Shown here: positions 1 to 4,646 of the stretch, piece by piece
How positions within the stretch are numbered: the first letter of the stretch is position 1
Layout: each line of letters starts with the position of its first letter
Assembly (NCBI GenBank): GCA_016875155.1
Contig: VGSD01000198.1
Span: 1 to 5,829 of the forward strand
Reading direction: 5' to 3'
DNA: 5,829 bases
From: Deltaproteobacteria bacterium
Lineage (GTDB): Bacteria > Desulfobacterota > BSN033 > UBA1163
The notes under the pieces: generated by a model
What the model saw: the letters and a program-made list of their open reading frames with translations, nothing else
Databases searched by the model: none
Told to the model about the DNA's origin: nothing
Translations under genes and position numbers: made by a program

Positions 1-66
1 ATTCACCGGTTCCCAGAGTTGTTTGGTGTTGTTGACTGGCCGGCAGATGCGCTGTCAAGCGCATGA
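1..66 (+). CDS. 3' end of an unidentified protein-coding gene (partial)
   Basis: Frame 1 is open from the window edge to a TGA at 64-66 and reads as a protein-like C-terminus of 21 residues, including RFPELFGVVDWPADAL. A terminator-like hairpin lies about 130 bases downstream on the same strand, which supports a plus-strand transcription unit ending here. I do not recognise the family and assign no function. Frame 2 is also open (to position 76), but its residue composition looks less like a real protein. The piece is too short for more than a tentative call. Confidence 0.35.
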   Translation: MHRFPELFGVVDWPADALSSA

Positions 67-360
67 TATGAAATGATATCTACCCCATTAAAAATAATCC
101 TTGTACAGTTTCGAATCATTCGACAGTACTAACGGACATGAGCATATTGAAGGATTGTAGAGATGAAAATTTCTAACGGGGTAAACCTCTCCGGGAAGCA
201 CAATTCTGAAGTGCTTCCATTTTCCAGTCAACTTCCTAGCATCTCCTTCTTTCTAAAATTGTTCCTAAAAATGCGATCGCAATTATAGGTACAATTATAA
301 AACGCTGGAGTGATCTAATGGGGACGACTTCACACAGAACGGGGGAGGGAATGCGGAAGG
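67..360. other. Non-coding stretch between the partial gene and brnA
   Basis: No convincing protein gene of useful length is visible on either strand. The stretch contains the hairpin at 194-224, an A/T-rich tandem repeat CAATTATA at 280-287 and 292-299 (12-bp period), one GCGATCGC palindrome at 273-280, and the start of a very short possible ORF at 318. No tRNA, rRNA or CRISPR repeat structure is seen. Confidence 0.6.
194..224 (+). terminator. Probable Rho-independent terminator
   Basis: A perfect 8-bp stem, GGAAGCAC (194-201) and GTGCTTCC (211-218), encloses a 9-nt loop and is followed on the plus strand by ATTTTCC. The minus-strand reading has no T-run after the stem, so it would act on plus-strand transcription, presumably of the gene ending at 66. 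The short T-tract makes it a moderate rather than strong terminator. Confidence 0.5.
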
Positions 361-615
361 TTATTTTGTATGGGCCTGAATGCTCTTAACAATTAACATC
401 CTGGCATAGGTTGTAGGAGGTAACCCTTCTTTATCAGCAAGCTCTCTTAATCTCCTTATGAACTTGGGCTCCAGACGTAACGAGATGACTTCTTTCTTGG
501 GACGGACAAAAACCACATTTTCGGTTGTCTTGAAGTCGTCATGATAATCCGTTGAATCATGGGTATCCCAAAATTCCCTCTCCTCTTTTAAACTTTTAAA
601 TTTTGGCGCTTTCAT
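361..615 (-). CDS. brnA: BrnA/CopG-type antitoxin
   Basis: An 84-residue protein, the antitoxin partner of the toxin encoded just before it. The N-terminal part carries the EFWDTHDSTDY motif (residues 14-24) typical of CopG-like/BrnA antitoxins. A ribbon-helix-helix DNA-binding region follows: strand at about 41-50 (KEVISLRLEP), then two helices at about 51-62 and 66-80. In this family the RHH part dimerises, binds the operon's own operator and, with the toxin, represses transcription; the protein also neutralises the toxin by direct binding. Its ATG overlaps the toxin stop by 4 bp (ATGA), indicating coupled translation. AAGGAG lies 6 nt before the start, inside the toxin gene. The family-level call is firm; the exact subfamily (BrnA versus a CopG-antitoxin relative) is inferred from the BrnT-like partner. 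Confidence 0.8.
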   Translation of the reverse strand: MKAPKFKSLKEEREFWDTHDSTDYHDDFKTTENVVFVRPKKEVISLRLEPKFIRRLRELADKEGLPPTTYARMLIVKSIQAHTK

Positions 616-887
616 TCCTTTCTCCTTCTATAAAATCGTTTTTCCTTTTCAGTCATATCTCTGGCAGTAATGATCTTTGTTTTCTTATATGTTGAGGCCC
701 ATACGATGAATAATAGCCGCCCCCCTTGAGTCTTTCCATAAGCAAGATATTTGCCTTCTTTTCCTCGCATCATCAGAGGGGGATCCACATCATTAAATAA
801 TACTTCTTCAACCTCTTCCGGCGAGACCATGTGATTTGAAATGTGATCAACCGTTTCCTGATCCCATGAGATTCTCTCTATTTTCAA
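612..887 (-). CDS. brnT: BrnT-family toxin (RelE-like ribonuclease fold)
   Basis: A 91-residue protein of usual BrnT length. Family features seen are SWDQETVDHISNHMVSPEEV (residues 7-26, matching the W-D...H-I..H.V..EEV start), the central YLAYGKTQGGRLLFIVWA (47-64), and the C-terminal IITARDMTEKEKRFYRRR (72-89). Established members of this family are RelE-fold ribonucleases that stop growth by cleaving RNA, held in check by BrnA; activity here is inferred. The start is TTG. An in-frame TAA lies six codons upstream with no ATG or GTG between, GAGG sits 5 nt before the TTG, and the next in-frame ATG (residue 20) would remove the first conserved block. The toxin precedes the antitoxin, the usual order in brnTA operons and the reverse of the neighbouring vapBC pair. 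Confidence 0.82.
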   Translation of the reverse strand: MKIERISWDQETVDHISNHMVSPEEVEEVLFNDVDPPLMMRGKEGKYLAYGKTQGGRLLFIVWASTYKKTKIITARDMTEKEKRFYRRRKE

Positions 888-892
888 GCGGT

Positions 893-896
893 CCTC
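893..896 (-). promoter_or_regulatory. Ribosome binding site deciding the TTG start of brnT
   Basis: The minus strand reads GAGG-ACCGC-TTG, a Shine-Dalgarno core 5 nt from the proposed TTG codon. With the upstream in-frame stop it fixes the start of the toxin. A rare initiation codon would lower toxin output relative to the antitoxin, which starts at ATG behind AAGGAG. Confidence 0.6.
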
Positions 897-907
897 GATC
901 TGTTAAT

Positions 908-920
908 AATGTAATACATT
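908..920. promoter_or_regulatory. Candidate operator of brnTA (AATGTA-A-TACATT)
   Basis: A perfect 6-bp inverted repeat around one central base (908-913 and 915-920), just upstream of brnT and overlapping the proposed -10 box. Ribbon-helix-helix antitoxins such as BrnA autoregulate by binding short palindromes in this position, so this is a plausible binding site. Binding is inferred, and the flanks are A/T-rich, so chance symmetry is possible. Confidence 0.35.
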
Positions 921-947
921 TTTAATAAATAATCAAAGTGTTGTCAA
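919..947 (-). promoter_or_regulatory. Possible promoter of brnTA
   Basis: The minus strand has a perfect -35 TTGACA (942-947) and, 17 nt on, TAAAAA (919-924) as the best-spaced -10. The -10 is poor. Alternative hexamers (TATTAA, TTAAAA) sit at 14- and 16-nt spacing, so the -35 is more secure than the -10. Confidence 0.4.
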
Positions 948-1040
948 GCAAAAAGCAACTGTACCTACACCTAAGGGAGTACTGTTCATAATGATCACCC
1001 CGGAACTTTCCTTTGCGGACTAACTTCTCCCTTAAGGAAA

Positions 1041-1069
1041 TTGACTTAACAGAAATGGGATAGTATAAT
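1041..1069 (+). promoter_or_regulatory. Strong sigma-70-type promoter of the vapBC pair
   Basis: TTGACT at 1041-1046 and a perfect TATAAT at 1064-1069 are separated by exactly 17 bp. Transcription would begin near 1076, leaving a short leader of about 20 nt that contains the ribosome binding site GGAGG (1087-1091), 6 nt before the ATG at 1098. Confidence 0.8.
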
Positions 1070-1084
1070 GGTAGCAAAATGGTA
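1067..1084. repeat. AATGGTA direct repeat overlapping -10/+1 of vapBC
   Basis: AATGGTA occurs at 1067-1073 and again at 1078-1084, an 11-bp step or about one helical turn. It overlaps the -10 box and the predicted transcription start. Such helically phased short repeats suit a ribbon-helix-helix repressor like the FitA-like antitoxin encoded immediately downstream. Its role as operator is inferred. Confidence 0.3.
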
Positions 1085-1097
1085 TCGGAGGTAGATT

Positions 1098-1316
1098 ATG
1101 CCTGGATTGTTGATAAAAGATATACCCACTGAAGTCCATGAATGGTTAAAGCGTGAGGCGGAAAGAAACCGGCGATCCATGACTCAACAGGCTATCATCG
1201 TTTTTGAGGAGAGGATGCGGCGTTTTCATCCTGTGAAGTTTCCGCCTCCTGCGCAAACCCGAACAGTCTTGACTGCGGACTTTATAGACCGCGCTAAACG
1301 TGAGGGTCGATTATGA
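1098..1316 (+). CDS. vapB: FitA/VapB-type ribbon-helix-helix antitoxin
   Basis: A 72-residue antitoxin. The N-terminus is a ribbon-helix-helix (Arc/FitA-like) DNA-binding domain: strand at about residues 2-8 (PGLLIKD), helix at about 11-23 (TEVHEWLKREAER) and helix at about 27-42 (SMTQQAIIVFEERM). The C-terminal part (about 50-72, ending FIDRAKREGRL) matches the toxin-binding tail of FitA-like proteins, which inserts into the PIN-domain active site. The expected role is to neutralise the downstream VapC and autorepress the operon. The ATG is preceded by GGAGG at 6 nt and a near-consensus promoter. Its stop overlaps the toxin start (ATGA, 1313-1316), so translation is probably coupled. The family is clear; 'vapB' is used in the broad sense. 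Confidence 0.85.
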   Translation: MPGLLIKDIPTEVHEWLKREAERNRRSMTQQAIIVFEERMRRFHPVKFPPPAQTRTVLTADFIDRAKREGRL

Positions 1317-1771
1317 TTGTTGTGGACTCAAATATCGTTGCAGCGAGAAATCTGACAAGTTCTCTGACGTCGAAGGCTAAACAGGTTCAAGAAAAAGATC
1401 CTGTATGGATTGTGCCTGTCCTGTGGCGATATGAATTCCAAAATATTTTGGCTACCGCCATCAGGTCAAAGCAGATCAGGCCGGACAAGGCCTCGGAGGT
1501 TTGGGAAAAGGTTTCAAAGGCCCTGATTGAAAATGAATGTGAACCTTCTCCCTCCAAGGTAATCGACCTCGTTGGACAATACGGGATCACCGCCTATGAT
1601 GGGCAGTTTGTCGCCGTCGCTATGGATATGGGTGTTCTTTTTGTGACTGAGGACCGGGAACTTCAGGGAAAATTTCCTGGCATTGCTATCTCTATAGATG
1701 AATTTCTAAAGCCCGAATCTACCTACGTTGTTCGAGAAAAGAAGGTAAGGTATCGCAAGGAGAAAGCCTGA
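1313..1771 (+). CDS. vapC: VapC-family PIN-domain ribonuclease toxin
   Basis: A 152-residue PIN-domain toxin. The acidic residues that bind Mg2+/Mn2+ are visible in order: D5 in MIVVDSN, E41 in WRYEFQNIL, D96 in ITAYDGQFV, and D114 in LFVTEDREL. The catalytic set appears intact, so the toxin should be active. VapC toxins cleave RNA, often tRNA or rRNA, and arrest growth when the less stable antitoxin is lost; the target here cannot be told from sequence. The normal domain ends near residue 132 (ISIDEFLK). About 20 more residues form a basic tail (VVREKKVRYRKEKA, 139-152), making it slightly longer than typical members. It overlaps its antitoxin gene by 4 bp and converges on livF with only 34 bp between them. 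Confidence 0.9.
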   Translation: MIVVDSNIVAARNLTSSLTSKAKQVQEKDPVWIVPVLWRYEFQNILATAIRSKQIRPDKASEVWEKVSKALIENECEPSPSKVIDLVGQYGITAYDGQFVAVAMDMGVLFVTEDRELQGKFPGIAISIDEFLKPESTYVVREKKVRYRKEKA

Positions 1772-1805
1772 CCCTCAAAGGAACTTCTGACGGACTATAT
1801 TGGAT

Positions 1806-2561
1806 TTACAACCCAAAGTAGGCTTCTTTAACATCAGGGTTTTCTAATAGTTCACTTCCGGTCCCTTCGGCTACCAACCCCCCATTTTCCAGGACATAGG
1901 CGTAATCCACAATGGGAAGCACGGGTCTGGCATACTGCTCGGAGACCACAATCGTAATCCCGGTCTCTTCTTTGATGCTCTTCACCGCTTTGGCAAGCCT
2001 CACCTCAATGGCCGGAGCCAATCCAAGCAGAGGTTCATCCAATAAGAGGAGTTTGGGTTGAGCCATCAAAGCTCTGCCGATGGCCAGCATCTGCTGTTCC
2101 CCTCCGCTGAGAAATCCCCCTGCCCTTCTCTTCAGTTTCACCAACTCCGGAAAGAGGTTGAAAACATATTCCATGGTTTTCTTCGCCTGGGCTGGGGTTG
2201 CCAGGTAACCACCCATCCTCAGGTTTTCGAGGGCGCTGCTTTCAGGAAAGATGAGGCGTCTCTCCGGACAGAGGATAATTCCCATTTTTGCCCTCTTGCT
2301 CGGCTCAATAGTGAGAATGTCTTCTCCTCTAAACTTTATTTCTCCGGTGAGTGTAATCCTCTCTCCACCCTTCATCTCCTCTTTCTTTTTCACATCCAGA
2401 ATGATCCCAGAGACGCACAGCATCAGAGACGATTTGCCAGCGCTGTTCGAGCCGAAAATCCCGACGATGAGCCCTTCATTAACGGCCAGGGTCACATTAT
2501 TGACCGCCAAGGCATTCTCGTAGAATAACATCAGATCTTTGACCTCGAGGATGGCACTCAC
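1806..2561 (-). CDS. livF: LivF-type ATP-binding protein of a branched-chain-amino-acid-family ABC importer
   Basis: A 251-residue ABC ATPase, last gene of the liv operon. Motifs are Walker A GSNSAGKSS (37-45, K43), LCPERRLIFPE (97-107, the LivF-type region that replaces a classical Q-loop), ENLRMGGY (112-119), signature LSGGEQQ (151-157), Walker B LLLLDEP (171-177, D175 and catalytic E176), D-loop region LLGLAP, and EQ (208-209) where many ABC proteins have EH, as is usual for LivF. Walker A differs slightly from the common GPNGAGKTT, and an extra charged segment (about 56-70, DVKKKEEMKGGERIT) makes it longer than typical LivF. It pairs with LivG on the cytoplasmic face of LivH/LivM to power uptake. 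The start is GTG, overlapping the livG stop (GTGA), with GGAGGAG 8 nt upstream. The substrate is not determined; the family also carries urea, short amides and aromatic acids. Confidence 0.92.
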   Translation of the reverse strand: MSAILEVKDLMLFYENALAVNNVTLAVNEGLIVGIFGSNSAGKSSLMLCVSGIILDVKKKEEMKGGERITLTGEIKFRGEDILTIEPSKRAKMGIILCPERRLIFPESSALENLRMGGYLATPAQAKKTMEYVFNLFPELVKLKRRAGGFLSGGEQQMLAIGRALMAQPKLLLLDEPLLGLAPAIEVRLAKAVKSIKEETGITIVVSEQYARPVLPIVDYAYVLENGGLVAEGTGSELLENPDVKEAYFGL

Positions 2562-3322
2562 AATTTTATCTCCTCCCCGAGGTAGGCCCTTCTCACTTTC
2601 TCATCCTGCATCACCTGATCAGGCTTCCCTTCTGCCAGTTTCTCGCCGAAATTTAAAACGATCACTTTATTGGCTACGCTGAAAAGCTCCCTCAGCCTGT
2701 GTTCTATCATGATTAAGGTGACCCCTCTCATCCGCAGCCTCTCAATCAAAGGAACCATGCTAGCGATCTCGCTCATGCTCAGCCCTGAAAAGACTTCGTC
2801 ACAGATGATCACTTCAGGTCGCAGAGCGAGACATCGAGCGAGCTCGAGTCGCTTCAGGTAACCAAGAGGAAGCGCAGAAGCTGCCTTATAGGGAACATAG
2901 GCATCCCTCTCAAACCCCACTTCTTCAAGCAGGTCAATGGCGACTGCATCTCTATCTCCGCCACGGCTTCCTGCGAACCGGCGAGCCCTTCGTGACCAGA
3001 GGGGGACGATGAGGTTCTTAAACGATCTCAGGCTGAGAAATGGGCGAACTACCTGAAATGTTCTTGCTACTCCGAGGTCTGCAATCTGGTAGGGGGGAAG
3101 CCCTGTCAGCCTGATGTCTTTGAAAAAGACGTCCCCTGATTCTGGTTTTACAAAGCCTGTGATGGTGTTGACCATGGTGGTCTTGCCCGAGCCATTGGGC
3201 CCGATGATCCCTAACACCTCTCCCTCAAGAAGATCGAAACTGACGTTACGGAGCGCTTTCACCCCGCCAAACGACTTGCTCAGATTCACGACCTTAATAA
3301 TCGTTTTTTTCGGCTCTTCCAT
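2558..3322 (-). CDS. livG: LivG-type ATP-binding protein of a branched-chain-amino-acid-family ABC importer
   Basis: A 254-residue ABC ATPase, close to normal LivG length. Motifs are Walker A GPNGSGKTT (41-49), Q-loop RTFQ (Q90), a divergent signature LPLGYLKRLELAR (151-163) where LSYGQ/LSGGQ is usual, Walker B VIICDE (171-176, D175 and E176), DEVFSGLS instead of DEPAAGLN, and switch histidine H208 in MIEHRL. The LPLG plus DEV combination also occurs, as I recall, in a subset of liv-type ATPases, so the protein is probably functional. LivG and LivF would form the heterodimeric motor. ATG start, 6 bp after the livM stop, with AAGGTG about 9 nt upstream as a modest ribosome binding site. The C-terminus (RRAYLGEEIKL) matches the family ending. 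Confidence 0.92.
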   Translation of the reverse strand: MEEPKKTIIKVVNLSKSFGGVKALRNVSFDLLEGEVLGIIGPNGSGKTTMVNTITGFVKPESGDVFFKDIRLTGLPPYQIADLGVARTFQVVRPFLSLRSFKNLIVPLWSRRARRFAGSRGGDRDAVAIDLLEEVGFERDAYVPYKAASALPLGYLKRLELARCLALRPEVIICDEVFSGLSMSEIASMVPLIERLRMRGVTLIMIEHRLRELFSVANKVIVLNFGEKLAEGKPDQVMQDEKVRRAYLGEEIKL

Positions 3323-3328
3323 CTATCT

Positions 3329-4354
3329 TCACACCTTGACCCAATGTTCAATCTGATGGTATTTCCTTGCAGCCCAATTGAGTAACCCTTCCGGTTTAAA
3401 CAGAATGAACCCGATGAGAACCACACAGTAGAGAACCACTCTCAGTTGACCAAATCCCCGGAGTAACTCAGAGAGGGGGGCGAGAATGAGCGCGCCCAGA
3501 GCAGGGCCAGCCAGTGTCCCGGGCCCTCCCATGATGCAGGCGGAGATGGGCATGATGGAAAAGTCTACGACAAAGAGGGAGACACCCACAAAACCTGAAA
3601 AGTGGGCCACAAATGCACCCGCAAAACATCCGATCACACTCGCAATATAGAGAGCATAGACCTTGACCCGTGTCACGTTAATGGCAGAGGCAAAGACCGC
3701 CTGGTCATTGTCTTTGATTCCGGCAAATACCACTCCGATGTCCTCTCCGCATAGTCTTCTCAGGCCGAAGATGGAGAGGAGAAGGACGACCATGATCAAA
3801 TAGATGCCGACCCAGGTATTGGGAAACCCTGCCACAGGGCTTAATCCCTCTGTGCCTTCAAAAAGATTCCCGGCCACGATGATGCTCGTGGCCAAGAACG
3901 GAAACATGAATGTGACCACTGCAAAGTAGATGCCTCGAAGGGGTAAACAGGGAAGCCAGAGCAACGTGCAAAGAAGGGCTCCCCCAAAGGTGCCAATGGT
4001 CATCGTCAGAAAGATCGGCAACTTAAAATAATAGTTGAGCGCTCCGGAGAGGTAGCCACCTACTCCGATCATAAAGGCCCCGCCAATGCAGACCAGGCCT
4101 ACTCGCTCAGCCAGAAAGTCGAAGGAGATAGCCAAGAGGGCATAAACCCCTGCCAGGGCTAAAACCCTTTGCCAATAAAGACCAGGCAAGATCAAAGGCA
4201 GAACGAGCAGGCCAATGATCAAACTTGCTCTGGGCGCTACCAAATAGAGCACCTCGCGCCACGATTGGATCGCATAAAGCCCTTCTGTGCGGGCCTTGAT
4301 CCCCCGATCGAGTCGCTCTTTACGTCTTTCTATAGTAGCCGGTTTTTTATCCAT
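3329..4354 (-). CDS. livM: LivM-type permease of a branched-chain-amino-acid-family ABC importer
   Basis: A 341-residue inner-membrane permease. About 42 charged, mostly cytoplasmic residues come first. Hydrophobic segments follow at roughly 43-60, 62-82, 84-106, 112-136, 140-162, 180-198, 232-256, 262-292 and 303-319. Family hallmarks are FAGIKDNDQAVFASAINV (210-227, the cytoplasmic coupling loop that contacts the ATPases), GGPGTLAGPALGA (276-288) and FKPEGLL (319-325). It forms the translocation pore with LivH. The ATG has no recognisable Shine-Dalgarno sequence; the bases before it come almost directly from the repeat element separating it from livH. No alternative in-frame start is seen nearby. 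Family assignment is firm; substrate unknown. Confidence 0.92.
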   Translation of the reverse strand: MDKKPATIERRKERLDRGIKARTEGLYAIQSWREVLYLVAPRASLIIGLLVLPLILPGLYWQRVLALAGVYALLAISFDFLAERVGLVCIGGAFMIGVGGYLSGALNYYFKLPIFLTMTIGTFGGALLCTLLWLPCLPLRGIYFAVVTFMFPFLATSIIVAGNLFEGTEGLSPVAGFPNTWVGIYLIMVVLLLSIFGLRRLCGEDIGVVFAGIKDNDQAVFASAINVTRVKVYALYIASVIGCFAGAFVAHFSGFVGVSLFVVDFSIMPISACIMGGPGTLAGPALGALILAPLSELLRGFGQLRVVLYCVVLIGFILFKPEGLLNWAARKYHQIEHWVKV

Positions 4355-4383
4355 GAGACCAATCCAAATTTAAATCCGAAATC

Positions 4384-4402
4384 CCTGCCTGCGGCAGGCA
4401 GG
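4384..4402. repeat. Perfect palindrome CCTGCCTGC-G-GCAGGCAGG
   Basis: Two perfect 9-bp arms flank one central base and would form a very stable hairpin. It sits near the livM-proximal edge of the larger repeat element. No T-run follows in either direction, so it is not read as a terminator. The motif resembles widely dispersed palindromic repeats in environmental genomes, by recollection rather than by search. Confidence 0.7.
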
Positions 4403-4439
4403 CGAATATCGAATTTCGAAACAAATTTTACATGACGGG

Positions 4440-4521
4440 TTCGTCACCCGCGAATGATGAAAATGCCCCCCCCACCCACCCCTCCCCCTCGAGGGGGGAG
4501 GGTGAGGGAGGGGGTGACGAA
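4440..4521. repeat. GC-rich hairpin core of the repeat element
   Basis: TTCGTCACCC and GGGTGACGAA form perfect 10-bp outer arms. Between them, a C-rich strand (from 4466) faces a G-rich strand (to 4514) about a CTCGAG centre (4488-4493), giving a long imperfect stem with bulges. It would fold in the liv mRNA and could slow transcription or translation or protect RNA ends. That effect is inference. Confidence 0.6.
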
Positions 4522-4646
4522 GGTATTTTCCAGGTAATCCAAATGACCGAAATTCGAATGACCCAAACTTTCTTGAAAATTTGAATTTGTTTCGTGCTTC
4601 GGATTGATCCTTACGGATGCTACGCCCGTGCTTCGAAATTTCGTTT

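Larger units (their letters stand above)
4361..4643. mobile_element. MITE-like nested palindromic repeat inside the liv operon
   Basis: This fills nearly all of the 292-bp gap between livH and livM and holds no credible gene. Roughly concentric inverted repeats are visible: AATCCGAA (4373-4380) with TTCGGATT (4598-4605), CGAAACAAATT (4417-4427) with AATTTGTTTCG (4584-4594), and TTCGTCACCC (4440-4449) with GGGTGACGAA (4512-4521) around a C/G-rich hairpin. Short direct repeats are AATCCAAAT (4361-4369, 4536-4544), AATGACC (4542-4548, 4557-4563) and CGTGCTTCG (4593-4601, 4627-4635). A perfect CGAAATTTCG palindrome lies at 4634-4643. The make-up resembles non-autonomous repeats scattered in many environmental bacterial genomes. 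No transposase is present and exact ends are uncertain. Confidence 0.6.

Noticed and set aside
273..280. GCGATCGC palindrome (HIP1-like, frequent in cyanobacteria)
   Set aside because: Only one copy in the window, and the gene content gives no cyanobacterial signal.
1055..1090. tRNA-like 5' half (GGGATAGTATAATGGTAGCA resembles an acceptor/D-arm)
   Set aside because: No anticodon stem, T-arm (GGTTCGAATCC-like) or matching acceptor 3' end follows; the sequence is explained by a TATAAT promoter and a ribosome binding site before a coding gene.
1387..1590. 67-codon minus-strand open frame inside vapC
   Set aside because: It lies wholly within a PIN-domain gene with intact catalytic residues; the antisense translation resembles nothing known.
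2058..2528. Plus-strand open frames antisense to livF, livG, livM and livH
   Set aside because: They are shadows of strongly supported ABC transporter genes on the opposite strand, with no ribosome binding sites or recognisable domains.
4384..4521. CRISPR array
   Set aside because: The repeats are inverted and irregularly spaced, without constant-length repeats and unique spacers, and no cas genes are present.
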